From assembly GCA_045633415.1 (NCBI GenBank), contig JAZQYH010000012.1, positions 1 through 64,000 of the forward strand: a stretch of DNA of 64,000 nucleotides, read 5' to 3'. The DNA comes from RGIG3102 sp045633415 (GTDB lineage Bacteria > Bacillota > Clostridia > Oscillospirales > Ruminococcaceae). The notes below the pieces were generated by a model. The model was not told where the DNA came from. It was given only the letters and a program-made list of their open reading frames with translations, and did not search any database. This document shows, in pieces, positions 16,349-25,116 of the stretch; the first letter of the stretch is position 1, and each line of letters opens with the position of its first letter. A program made the position numbers and the translations under genes.

Positions 16349-16645
16349 ATGGTTTCTGATTTTTATCTTATTTTCCTTACAGCTCTGGCGATATTTGGGC
16401 TGTACAGTATTGTGAAAGAGGTAATGTTGTGTTTTAGGGCGGGGGATATTTCTGCTTTGCTGATTGTTGTGGATGGTTCTGATGAAACAATGGCTTATCA
16501 GTCTGCGGATTATATAAAAAATCTGTTGGCTGATGCAAATGTTGTAGTGCTGACAGATAAGCAGAATATTGGTGTTGATATTGAGACAAAAACAAAAGAT
16601 GAATTAATGGAATATATCACAAATGATTTGTTTACAAAAAACTGA
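16349..16645 (+). CDS. Small membrane protein, function unknown
   Basis: A 98-residue protein with one N-terminal membrane helix (about 5-26) and a short alpha/beta soluble part (SALLIVVDGSDETMAYQSADYIKNLL...). It starts with ATG behind AGAGGTGATG, and a TATAAT lies about 35 bases upstream, so it looks genuinely expressed. No family is recognised and no catalytic motif is seen. It lies 51 bases before recD2 in the same direction and could share its transcript. Confidence 0.6.
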   Translation: MVSDFYLIFLTALAIFGLYSIVKEVMLCFRAGDISALLIVVDGSDETMAYQSADYIKNLLADANVVVLTDKQNIGVDIETKTKDELMEYITNDLFTKN

Positions 16646-16696
16646 GTTTATTCTATAATATATCAAAGTATTCTTATTTTTTACAGGAGGTTCAGT

Positions 16697-18892
16697 TTGC
16701 AGGAACTTGACAGACTTGAAGGTACAATTTTATATATAACCTTTTCCAGTCAAGATACGGGTTTTACAGTTCTGGAGCTGCAGACTGAAGACGACTTGGT
16801 TACGGTAGTAGGAGAGATGATAGGTGTAGCGCCAGGCCAGCAGCTTGTTGTTCAGGGCAGTTATACAAATCATCCTTCTTTTGGTGTGCAGTTTAAAGTG
16901 CAGAATTATGAGGTTTCTTTACCAAGTGATGAAAATGCAGTCTATATGTACCTTGCCAGTGGCGCTGTAAAGGGAATAGGTCCTGTTATAGCCAAACGTA
17001 TAGTAAAAGCTTTTGGTGAAAGAACACTGGAAATACTGGAATGTGACCCGGTACAGCTGGCAACAGTAAAAGGTATATCTTATCGTCAGGCTGTTGAAAT
17101 CCAGACAGAGTTCAAAAGAATCTATGGTATTCAAGACGTAATTATGAACCTGTCCAATTACGGTCTGTCTGCAAGTCAGGCTATAGCTTTATACAGTGTC
17201 TATGGCCAGTCTACAACAGAAATAATCAGCACAAATCCGTATATTTTATGTAATGACCCAACATTCCTGCCTTTTGAACAGGCAGACAATATTGCCAATA
17301 AAATGATGATGGAGTACGACAGCCAGCAAAGAATAGCTGGTGGCGTGCTGTATGTTTTGCGCCATAACAGCCAGAAAGGGCATTGCTGTGTTCCTTATGA
17401 CAGGCTGGTGGAGACAGTTTCAGCTTTTATAGGTGTAGAGCCTGAAAAAGTGGAAAATGTCATCGAAGAAAGATGTGATGTGGGTGAACTGTTTACAGAA
17501 GAAATCAACGACAGGATTTTTGTATATCTGGCACAGCTTTATGTGGCAGAACTTGTAAGCTGTCAGAAACTTGCACAGTTATTGACAGTGAAGCCTAAAA
17601 CCAACATAGATATAAAATCAACTATCAGAACTGTTCAGGACATTCTGAATATCAAATATGCACCAAACCAGATAAAAGCCCTTGAAAAAGTGGCATCCAG
17701 TTCGGTTTCTATAATTACAGGTGGACCTGGTACAGGTAAAACCACACTTGTTAAGGGCATCATCACCATGTTTGAAATGCAGGCAGATGTTGTCAGCTTG
17801 TGTGCGCCTACAGGTCGTGCCGCAAAACGATTAAGCGAACTTTCGGGCAAAAATGCCAAAACAATCCACAGACTGCTGGAGGTTGTGCCTGGCTCCAAAA
17901 ATGATATCAAATTCCAGCGCAACGCTGAAAATCCTATTCCATGTGATGTTCTTATTGTAGACGAATGTTCTATGGTTGATATTGTTTTGTTCAGCCAGCT
18001 TATCACTGCAGTAAAAGATGGCTGTCGTGTTGTGCTTGTAGGTGACTATAATCAGTTGCCTGCTGTTGGTCCGGGCAATGTGCTGAAAGACCTGCTGGAT
18101 TCTGACATAGTGTCAAATGTACAGCTTACAGATATTTTCCGTCAGGCACAGGAAAGCGATATAGTTGTAAATTCCCACGCCATTAACCAAGGTGTGTACC
18201 CTAAAGCTGGTGGCAGGACAGGAGACTATTTCTTTATTGAATCTGGTGAAAATGTGGAAAGTTATATCACAGGTCTTGTGCAGACAAGACTTCCACGTGC
18301 CTATGGTTTTGACAGTTTTGAAGATATACAGATTCTTTCACCGTCAAGAAAAAGGCGTGGTGGCACAGTAAATCTTAATGCTACATTGCAATCTGCCCTG
18401 AACCCTGAAGATAAATCAAAGCCTGAAATTGCATTTAACGGCATAATTTTTCGCCTTGGTGATAAGGTTATGCAGATAAAAAACAACTATGATTTGCAGT
18501 ATGTCCGTGACAATGGCGAAACTGAAATAGGTGTTTTTAACGGCGACATTGGTCAGATAATCGGTGTGGACAGATTTAACAAAACACTTACAATCAAGTT
18601 TGATGACAAGACCTATGTTTACACACAGGAATTTTTTACCCAGCTGGAACACGCCTGGGCTGTAACAGTGCATAAAAGTCAGGGTAGCGAGTTCAAAGCG
18701 GTTATACTGTGCCTTTCAGACACACCTAATGAACTGCAATACCGCAACCTGCTTTATACTGCATTTACCCGAGCAAAAGAACTGCTGGTTGTGGTAGGCA
18801 AAAGCGAAATTATGTTACGGATGGTTCAAAACAGCAAAAAACAGCTGAGATTTTCTGGTGTAAGACATTTTTTAGAGGAATATAATGGTTGA
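16697..18892 (+). CDS. recD2: RecD2-type SF1B DNA helicase
   Basis: A 731-residue 5'-3' DNA helicase of the RecBCD-independent RecD2 group. It has an N-terminal beta-rich OB-like region, a helix-hairpin-helix section (SGAVKGIGPVIAKRIVKAFG near 90-110), the P-loop GGPGTGKTT near 341-349, the Walker B motif VDECSM near 420, QLPAVGPGNVLKD (motif III), and the C-terminal HKSQGSEFKAVIL and YTAFTRAKELLVVVG motifs. RecD2 acts in DNA repair and fork processing. The TTG start follows AGGAGG by six bases. Its end overlaps comF by eight bases. Confidence 0.95.
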   Translation: MQELDRLEGTILYITFSSQDTGFTVLELQTEDDLVTVVGEMIGVAPGQQLVVQGSYTNHPSFGVQFKVQNYEVSLPSDENAVYMYLASGAVKGIGPVIAKRIVKAFGERTLEILECDPVQLATVKGISYRQAVEIQTEFKRIYGIQDVIMNLSNYGLSASQAIALYSVYGQSTTEIISTNPYILCNDPTFLPFEQADNIANKMMMEYDSQQRIAGGVLYVLRHNSQKGHCCVPYDRLVETVSAFIGVEPEKVENVIEERCDVGELFTEEINDRIFVYLAQLYVAELVSCQKLAQLLTVKPKTNIDIKSTIRTVQDILNIKYAPNQIKALEKVASSSVSIITGGPGTGKTTLVKGIITMFEMQADVVSLCAPTGRAAKRLSELSGKNAKTIHRLLEVVPGSKNDIKFQRNAENPIPCDVLIVDECSMVDIVLFSQLITAVKDGCRVVLVGDYNQLPAVGPGNVLKDLLDSDIVSNVQLTDIFRQAQESDIVVNSHAINQGVYPKAGGRTGDYFFIESGENVESYITGLVQTRLPRAYGFDSFEDIQILSPSRKRRGGTVNLNATLQSALNPEDKSKPEIAFNGIIFRLGDKVMQIKNNYDLQYVRDNGETEIGVFNGDIGQIIGVDRFNKTLTIKFDDKTYVYTQEFFTQLEHAWAVTVHKSQGSEFKAVILCLSDTPNELQYRNLLYTAFTRAKELLVVVGKSEIMLRMVQNSKKQLRFSGVRHFLEEYNG

Positions 18893-19547
18893 TTTTCTGA
18901 AAAGGATATTTATAGTTCCAAAATGTATGAGATGCTTTAAGCCTGCAGACAGCAATAATCTCTGTGATAAATGCAGGCTGGAGCTGGAAAATTGCAGAAT
19001 TAAAAATCCACAGTTGCCTGTAAACAAGAAGTTGTCAAATGTGGATGGTCTGTTTGCGTCATATAAGTATGAAAATGCGGCAAAAGATGTGATAACAGGT
19101 GCAAAGTTCCGAAATCCGGCGGCTTTTCTTACATCATTTTTAGATGATATTTCCATTGACATAAAAGCCATTTTGGAGCAGAATAATATAGATATGATAG
19201 TGGCAGTTCCATACCACAAATCAAAGCTGTACACACAGGAATTTGACTTGCCACAGGAAATGGCAAAGAGAATATCACGGTGCAGTAACACAGAATACAC
19301 ACAATGTATTATTAAAATAAGAAAAACAAAGAAACAACATAATCTGCCTAAAGATAAAAGAAAAGTAAATCTTGTAAATGCATTTGAAGTGAAACAGAAA
19401 CTTGATGGCAGAAAAATACTTGTTATAGATGATGTGGTTACCACAGGCGTCACAGCATCCTACGTTGCAACAGATTTAAAGATTGCAGGGCGGGAGAAAG
19501 TGTATGTCTGGGCGTATACTTTGAATATAGAGAAAGGAAATACATAA
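18885..19547 (+). CDS. comF: ComF family phosphoribosyltransferase-like protein
   Basis: A 220-residue ComF protein. A four-Cys zinc-ribbon-like head (CMRC near 14-17 and CDKC near 27-30) is followed by a PRPP-type domain with the signature ILVIDDVVTTGVTA near 184-197. In competent bacteria ComFC helps import and integrate single-stranded DNA; other com genes are not in view, and ComF is common in non-competent Firmicutes. It overlaps recD2 and its stop codon touches the mreB start, so the three are translationally coupled. Confidence 0.93.
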   Translation: MVDFLKRIFIVPKCMRCFKPADSNNLCDKCRLELENCRIKNPQLPVNKKLSNVDGLFASYKYENAAKDVITGAKFRNPAAFLTSFLDDISIDIKAILEQNNIDMIVAVPYHKSKLYTQEFDLPQEMAKRISRCSNTEYTQCIIKIRKTKKQHNLPKDKRKVNLVNAFEVKQKLDGRKILVIDDVVTTGVTASYVATDLKIAGREKVYVWAYTLNIEKGNT

Positions 19548-20573
19548 ATGGCAAACACAAATGATATCGGTATTGACCTTGGCACTACCAAAGTTATGAT
19601 TTATAAAGAAGGCGAAGGTGTGGTTCTTAACGAGCCAAGTGTTGTTGCCTATGATGCCAACACAGGTAAGCCATTTGCTTTCGGCGACGAAGCATTCCTG
19701 ATGGTTGGTAAAACACACAAAAATATAGTTGCAGAATACCCACTGAAAGATGGTGTTATCTCTAACTACACACTTACAAAAGAAATGGTAAAATATTTTA
19801 TCAGCAAAGCATACAACTCAAAGGTTATGAAACCAAGAGTATGTATCTGTATCCCAAGTGCAGTTACAGGTATTGAAGAAAATGCAGTAGTAGACGCCGC
19901 AGTATCTGCAGGTGCAAGACAGGTTTTCCTTATTGAAGAACCTATTGCAGCTGCTATTGGTGCTGGTATTGATGTTATCAAAGCTAATGGTAACATGATT
20001 GTTGATATCGGTGGCGGTACAACAGACGTTGCTGTAATTTCTCTTGGCGGTATCGTATGCTCAAAATCCATCAAAATGGCTGGCAATACTTTTGACAGAG
20101 AAATTGCAAAGGCACTTAAGAACAAATTCAACTTTGTTGTAGGTCAGCGCACAGTTGCAAACCTTAAACACGAAGTTGCAAACTGTATGCCATCTGAAGG
20201 CGAAAATGTTGTGTTCAAAGTAAAAGGCATGAATCTGCTGAAAGGTCTGCCAGGTACTCTTGAAATTTCCACAGCAGACATTTACCCAGTTATTGAGCCA
20301 ATTCTTGAAGAAATTCTGGCAACAGTAAAACAGGTACTGGAAGTAACACCACCAGAACTTTCAGGCGACCTTTACGAAAACGGAATTATGCTTACCGGTG
20401 CAGGCGCAAAAATCAAAAATCTGGACAAATATCTTGAATCACATCTTACAACAAGAGTGTTTCTTGCAGACGAAGCTGAAAAATGTGTTGCAAAAGGCAC
20501 AGGCAGAGCTTTTGACCTGGAAGGTAAACTGGAAACAGGCTTCCGTGATGTAACACCTGGTTTCTCAAAATAA
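19548..20573 (+). CDS. mreB: Actin-like cell-shape protein MreB/Mbl
   Basis: A 341-residue MreB-type actin homologue. The nucleotide-binding elements are in place: GIDLGTTKVMIY (8-19, phosphate 1), VDIGGGTTDVAVISLGG near 147-163 (phosphate 2), and LTGAGAKIKNLDKYL near 281-295 (adenosine motif). It should form membrane-bound filaments that guide cell-wall synthesis along the cell length. mreC and mreD do not follow it, so this is either a stand-alone mreB or an Mbl-type paralogue. ATG follows GAAAGGAAA, directly after the comF stop. The operon ends at a strong terminator. Confidence 0.93.
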   Translation: MANTNDIGIDLGTTKVMIYKEGEGVVLNEPSVVAYDANTGKPFAFGDEAFLMVGKTHKNIVAEYPLKDGVISNYTLTKEMVKYFISKAYNSKVMKPRVCICIPSAVTGIEENAVVDAAVSAGARQVFLIEEPIAAAIGAGIDVIKANGNMIVDIGGGTTDVAVISLGGIVCSKSIKMAGNTFDREIAKALKNKFNFVVGQRTVANLKHEVANCMPSEGENVVFKVKGMNLLKGLPGTLEISTADIYPVIEPILEEILATVKQVLEVTPPELSGDLYENGIMLTGAGAKIKNLDKYLESHLTTRVFLADEAEKCVAKGTGRAFDLEGKLETGFRDVTPGFSK

Positions 20574-20589
20574 ACTGAATTTATAAATA

Positions 20590-20618
20590 AAAAGGCGAAT
20601 GGTTGATATTCGCCTTTT
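20590..20618 (+). terminator. Intrinsic terminator of recD2-comF-mreB
   Basis: Perfect 11-bp stem AAAAGGCGAAT / ATTCGCCTTTT with a 7-nt loop. The next gene starts only 11 bases later. Confidence 0.85.
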
Positions 20619-20629
20619 GTCGTGTAAAT

Positions 20630-21175
20630 ATGGAATATAAAGTTATAAAAGACAACAGAAGAAAAAAGATGGTTATGACAGTGGAAAAGGACGGCACTGT
20701 TCTGATAAAGGTGCCTAAATGGACACGAAAGTCTGCCATAGACAAATTTTACAGGTCAAATCTTCTGTGGATACAGCAGAAAAGGCAGGAAAATCTGCAA
20801 GATAGCGGGGAATATATCCACCTGACACCAGAAAATATTTCACACTTAAAGAAAAAAGCGAAGGCTGTTTTATCACTTAAAACAGCCTATTACGCCGGCA
20901 TAATGGGTGTGGAGTACGAGAATATCAAAATAACATCAGCGAAAAAACGCTGGGGTTCCTGCAAAAGAGCAGGGGATAAATACAGCATCTGCTATTCGTG
21001 GCGCACCATGCTGCTGGAAAACAGATGTCAGGACTATATTGTTGTACACGAACTGGCACATATTCTGCACTTTAATCATTCAAAACTTTTTTACAATGAA
21101 ATCGAAAAAGTTCTGCCTGACTGGAAAAATATTGAAAAACAGGTGGATTCTTTTAAAGATATATATCTGTATTAA
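20630..21175 (+). CDS. YgjP-like (DUF45) M48-type metallopeptidase
   Basis: The 181-residue product matches the YgjP/DUF45 family of small zinc metalloproteins. The N-terminal EYKVIKDNRRKKMVMTVEKDG beta region is followed by KKRWGSCKRAGDKYSICYSWR and the zinc motif HELAH (near 141-145) with a further His in HFNHSKLFY. Homologues are predicted peptidases of unknown target. The ATG at 20630 is chosen because the family's first beta strand begins there. No ribosome site is visible, and the start is 11 bases past the mreB terminator, so initiation may be leaderless or reinitiated. Confidence 0.85.
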   Translation: MEYKVIKDNRRKKMVMTVEKDGTVLIKVPKWTRKSAIDKFYRSNLLWIQQKRQENLQDSGEYIHLTPENISHLKKKAKAVLSLKTAYYAGIMGVEYENIKITSAKKRWGSCKRAGDKYSICYSWRTMLLENRCQDYIVVHELAHILHFNHSKLFYNEIEKVLPDWKNIEKQVDSFKDIYLY

Positions 21176-21186
21176 TCTTTTATCAG

Positions 21187-21215
21187 TTGTGAAAAACACA
21201 AAAATATGGTAAAAT
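21187..21215 (+). promoter_or_regulatory. Likely promoter of pcrA
   Basis: TTGTGA at 21187-21192 and TAAAAT at 21210-21215 with 17 bases between, 27 bases before the pcrA start. Confidence 0.55.
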
Positions 21216-21242
21216 AAATAGATTAATATTGGAGAGTGAATA

Positions 21243-23633
21243 ATGGATTTTACAAAAGCAACTCAACTGAGAAAACAATATATTACACAACAGTTTTCCC
21301 ATATGAACAATATGCAGCAACAGGCAGTTTTTCATATAAAAGGACCACTGCTGATACTTGCAGGTGCAGGCAGTGGTAAAACCAGTGTACTCATCAACCG
21401 CATTTCAAATATGGTTCGTTTTGGAGACAGCTATAACAGCCCATATTTCCCAGGCAATGTAAGTGAAGAAACATTGCAGGCCCTTGAAAATGCTGTTGCC
21501 GACGGCACAAAGCTGGATTTTGAAACTGAAACCAGCCTTGCCACAGGTAAGATTTACCCATGGAATATTTTGGCAATCACATTTACAAACAAAGCGGCAG
21601 CTGAACTCCGTACAAGACTTGAAGTATCTCTGGGCGAAGCTTCCCGTGATATTATGGCCAGCACATTCCATTCTCTTTGTATGAGAATACTTCGCCGTGA
21701 CGGTTATCTGCTGGGTTATCGGAGAGAATTTACTATCTATGACACAGACGACCAGAAACGTGTTATGAAAGAGGTAATGAAAGACCTTAATATCGACGAT
21801 AAATTTGTACAACTGAAAGTGGCTATGAACAGAATTTCAGGCTATAAAGATAAACTTATCGGACCTGCAGAAGCTGAAAAATATGCCACAAATACCCACG
21901 AAAAGCTGATTGTAAGATGTTATGAAGAATATCAGTCACGTCTTAAAAAAGCCAATGCAATGGACTTTGACGATTTGATTTACAACACAGTAATGCTTTT
22001 TCGTGCCAGCAGTGAAACACTGGAATACTATCAGAACAAATATCGTTACATAATGGTAGACGAATACCAGGATACATCCACAGCCCAGTTTGAACTGGTA
22101 AATCTTCTAGCACAGGGACATAACAACCTGTGTGTAGTAGGTGATGACGACCAGAGTATCTATCGTTTCCGTGGTGCTACAATCGAAAATATCTTGAGCT
22201 TTGAAGAGCAGTTCCCAGATTCAAAGGTTATCCGTCTGGAACAGAACTATCGCTCTACATCGAATATCCTTAATGCCGCCAACAGTGTTATTGAAAACAA
22301 TAAAGGCCGTAAAGGTAAAACACTGTGGACATCTACTTCCGGTGGTGAAAAAGTTAAAATTTATCATCTGGATAAAGAATTTGACGAAGCAACCAATGTT
22401 GTTTCCATAATTGGTGACAATGTTAAAAAAGGCGCAAAACTTTCGGACCATGCAATTCTTTACAGAATGAACATGCAATCTTCCAACATGGAAAATGCCC
22501 TTGCAAGAAGTGGTATTTCTTACAGAGTTATCGGCGGTCATCGTTTCTATGACAGGGCTGAAATCAGAGATATTATGGCATACATCCACATTGTGGTAAA
22601 CCCAACTGACAATCTGCGTCTGAAAAGAATTATTAATACTCCAGCCAGAAAAATCGGCAACACCACAATCAGTACACTGCAGGAAATTGCAGATGAAAAA
22701 GGTGTAAGCATGGTACAGGTGCTATACAATATGTACGACTATCCACGCCTGTCACGTGCACTTGCTCCATTGAACAACTTCCTTAACATCTATCGCTCAC
22801 TGCTGGAACTTTACCGCACTCGTCCGATGGAAGAGTTCGTACCTAATCTGATTAAAATCACAGGTTATGAACAGATGCTCAGTGAAATGGGTGAAGAAGG
22901 CAGAACAAAGCTGGAAAATATCGGTCAGTTGGTTTCCAACATTCAGGCTTATAAAGATATGAATGAAGATGCCACACTGGAAATGTTCCTTGAAGAAGTA
23001 AGCCTTATCAGTGATATCGATAACTATGATGAAAATGCTGACAGTGTAACACTTATGACCATCCATTCTGCAAAAGGTCTGGAATTCCCATATGTGTTCC
23101 TTGTAGGTGTTGAAGAAGGTATCTTCCCGGGTGAAATGTCACGTTACAATCAGGACGATATTGAAGAAGAACGTCGTCTGCGGTATGTTGGCATCACACG
23201 TGCAAAGAAAGAACTGTACATTTCCCATTGCAGTGAAAGAATGGTTTTCGGTCAGACAAAACGCCCACTACCATCAAGATTTATTGAAGAAATGGATAAA
23301 TCTGTATGCGAAATGATTGATAAACGTCCTAAAATCAACAGGGTGGAACCACTTAACAGAGCTACTGTAGTAAGCACAAAATCACCATACAGCAGAAACT
23401 CTTTCCTTGAAAATTCATCAATCGCACCTAAAAAACCTGCACAGCCTGCGGCGGCATCTTTAGGCAAAAAAGTGTTTGCAGTTGGCGACAGGGTGAAACA
23501 CAATGTATTTGGTGAAGGTGTTGTGGTAAAAATCACGCCGATTGCAAATGACTCTATGCTGGAAATCACATTTGAAAGCGTAGGCACAAAAAAGGTAATG
23601 GCAAACTTTGCCCCTATTTCAAAAATTGATTAA
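21243..23633 (+). CDS. pcrA: UvrD/PcrA-type 3'-5' DNA helicase
   Basis: A 796-residue SF1A helicase for repair and rolling-circle replication. Motifs in order: NMQQQAV Q-motif near 23, AGAGSGKT (40-47), AITFTNKAAAELR, VDEYQDTSTAQ near 270, GDDDQSIYRFRGA, EQNYRST, TIHSAKGLEFPYVF near 602, and RRLRYVGITRAKKELYISHC near 645. The C-terminal KHNVFGEGVV is the RNA polymerase-contacting Tudor-like tail. About 45 extra residues (GDSYNSPYFPGN... to SLATGKI, roughly 62-106) lie between motifs I and Ia, where Bacillus PcrA has a short link. ATG follows TTGGAGAG. Confidence 0.96.
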   Translation: MDFTKATQLRKQYITQQFSHMNNMQQQAVFHIKGPLLILAGAGSGKTSVLINRISNMVRFGDSYNSPYFPGNVSEETLQALENAVADGTKLDFETETSLATGKIYPWNILAITFTNKAAAELRTRLEVSLGEASRDIMASTFHSLCMRILRRDGYLLGYRREFTIYDTDDQKRVMKEVMKDLNIDDKFVQLKVAMNRISGYKDKLIGPAEAEKYATNTHEKLIVRCYEEYQSRLKKANAMDFDDLIYNTVMLFRASSETLEYYQNKYRYIMVDEYQDTSTAQFELVNLLAQGHNNLCVVGDDDQSIYRFRGATIENILSFEEQFPDSKVIRLEQNYRSTSNILNAANSVIENNKGRKGKTLWTSTSGGEKVKIYHLDKEFDEATNVVSIIGDNVKKGAKLSDHAILYRMNMQSSNMENALARSGISYRVIGGHRFYDRAEIRDIMAYIHIVVNPTDNLRLKRIINTPARKIGNTTISTLQEIADEKGVSMVQVLYNMYDYPRLSRALAPLNNFLNIYRSLLELYRTRPMEEFVPNLIKITGYEQMLSEMGEEGRTKLENIGQLVSNIQAYKDMNEDATLEMFLEEVSLISDIDNYDENADSVTLMTIHSAKGLEFPYVFLVGVEEGIFPGEMSRYNQDDIEEERRLRYVGITRAKKELYISHCSERMVFGQTKRPLPSRFIEEMDKSVCEMIDKRPKINRVEPLNRATVVSTKSPYSRNSFLENSSIAPKKPAQPAAASLGKKVFAVGDRVKHNVFGEGVVVKITPIANDSMLEITFESVGTKKVMANFAPISKID

Positions 23634-23668
23634 TTAAATTTTAACGAATATATAAGAAGAGGTTTATT

Positions 23669-24448
23669 ATGAAAGTAAAACTGATTGCTCATACTCCAAA
23701 CCCTGAAAAAGTTGTTGCAGCAGCTGCAAAACTTTGCTACTCCAATGCACAGATTGACACACTTCTGGAAGGTCTTACAGAAGAAAAAAGCAAAGAATTT
23801 GTAGAAATGCTTGCTTCTCTTGGTCACGAAAGCCCAACAGAACACGCCAGCTTTACATTTGCTATTGAAGGCGTTTCCCGTTCTCTGCTGGCACAGATTA
23901 CACGCCACAGAATCGGTTCTTACTCTGTACAGAGCCAGAGATATGTAAATCTGAAAGAACCAGAATTCGTTACACCACCAGAAATTATGGACGACCCTGT
24001 TTCTCTGGAAGAATTCAACAACTCCATGGCTATGGCTGCTGAAAACTACCAGAAAGTAACAAAACTGCTTAAAGAAGCACATAAAGAAAAATTTATGGCA
24101 CAGGGTATGGACGAAAAAACTGCAAACCGTACAGCTGAAAAGAAAGCACTGGAAGATGCGCGTTTCATTCTGCCAAATGCATGTACAACAAAAATGATTG
24201 TTACAATGAACACACGCAGTCTTAACAACTTCTTCCGTCATCGTTGCTGCACACGTGCACAGTGGGAAATCAGAGAACTGGCAGATGAAATGCTGAGACT
24301 GGTTTGCGAAGTTGCACCAGCACTGTTTGTTCGTTCAGGTCCTCCATGTGTAGCAGGTCCTTGCCCAGAAGGTAAAATGAGCTGTGGTCGTATGATGGAA
24401 ATGAGAGACAAATATGCACAGCTGAAAAATACAAAAGTTGGTGAATAA
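23669..24448 (+). CDS. thyX: Flavin-dependent thymidylate synthase ThyX
   Basis: ThyX converts dUMP to dTMP with methylene-tetrahydrofolate and FAD. The 259-residue product has the ThyX signature RHRIGSYSVQSQRY near 80-93, which holds dUMP and FAD, and the second substrate segment NTRSLNNFFRHRCC near 181-194. The C-terminal Cys-rich tail CVAGPCPEGKMSC is common in clostridial ThyX. ATG follows AGAAGAGG. The gene for the next step, thymidylate kinase, starts two bases after its stop, so this is a compact dTTP-supply operon. Confidence 0.96.
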   Translation: MKVKLIAHTPNPEKVVAAAAKLCYSNAQIDTLLEGLTEEKSKEFVEMLASLGHESPTEHASFTFAIEGVSRSLLAQITRHRIGSYSVQSQRYVNLKEPEFVTPPEIMDDPVSLEEFNNSMAMAAENYQKVTKLLKEAHKEKFMAQGMDEKTANRTAEKKALEDARFILPNACTTKMIVTMNTRSLNNFFRHRCCTRAQWEIRELADEMLRLVCEVAPALFVRSGPPCVAGPCPEGKMSCGRMMEMRDKYAQLKNTKVGE

Positions 24449-24450
24449 TT

Positions 24451-25113
24451 ATGGGTAAACTTATAGTTATCGAAGGTCTTGACGGTTCAGGTAAAGGCAC
24501 ACAGGCACAGCTTTTGTTTGAAACTCTGGAAAAACAGGGCATAAAAGTGAAAAAAATCTCTTTCCCTGTGTACTCCAGTGATTCATCTGCACTGGTAAAA
24601 ATGTATCTTGCAGGTCAGTTTGGTTCAAAACCAGGCGACGTAAATGCATACGCCGCATCCAGCTTTTATGCAGTAGACCGCTTTGCCAGTTTTAAAGCAG
24701 ACTGGGGCAAAGAATACAGTGAAGATTACATAATCATTGCAGACAGATACACTACTTCCAATGGTGTTCATCAGTGTTCAAAACTGGACGAAGAACACTG
24801 GGAAGATTTTATGAACTGGCTGTATGATTTTGAATATAATAAAATGGGTATTCCATCACCAGACTGTGTTATATATCTTGATATGTCACCAGAAGTTTCA
24901 CAGAAACTTCTTTCAGGCAGATATCAGGGTGATGAAAGCAAAAAAGATATCCATGAAAAAGATACAGACTATCTGGCAAAATCCCGTCAGGCAGCCCGTT
25001 TCTGTGCACAGCACGACAACTGGCAGGTTATCCGCTGTGATAATGGCGAAAATCCGTACACTATTGAAGAAATCGCACAGCAGGTAATGGGAAAAATTGA
25101 ACATTTACTTTAA
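24451..25113 (+). CDS. tmk: Thymidylate kinase
   Basis: The 220-residue kinase phosphorylates dTMP to dTDP using ATP. The P-loop EGLDGSGKGTQ (8-18) is at the start, the DR-containing motif IIADRYTTSNGVHQ is near 97-110, and a LSGRYQGDESKKDIHEKD lid follows. The DRY/TTSN variant and the longer lid are typical of clostridial Tmk. It directly follows thyX, so both steps from dUMP to dTDP are coupled. The downstream DUF2156 gene starts three bases after its stop. Confidence 0.95.
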   Translation: MGKLIVIEGLDGSGKGTQAQLLFETLEKQGIKVKKISFPVYSSDSSALVKMYLAGQFGSKPGDVNAYAASSFYAVDRFASFKADWGKEYSEDYIIIADRYTTSNGVHQCSKLDEEHWEDFMNWLYDFEYNKMGIPSPDCVIYLDMSPEVSQKLLSGRYQGDESKKDIHEKDTDYLAKSRQAARFCAQHDNWQVIRCDNGENPYTIEEIAQQVMGKIEHLL

Positions 25114-25116
25114 TTT

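Noticed and set aside
23630..24241. 203-codon minus-strand frame over thyX
   Set aside because: Antisense to thyX, Cys/Phe-rich nonsense composition without ribosome site.
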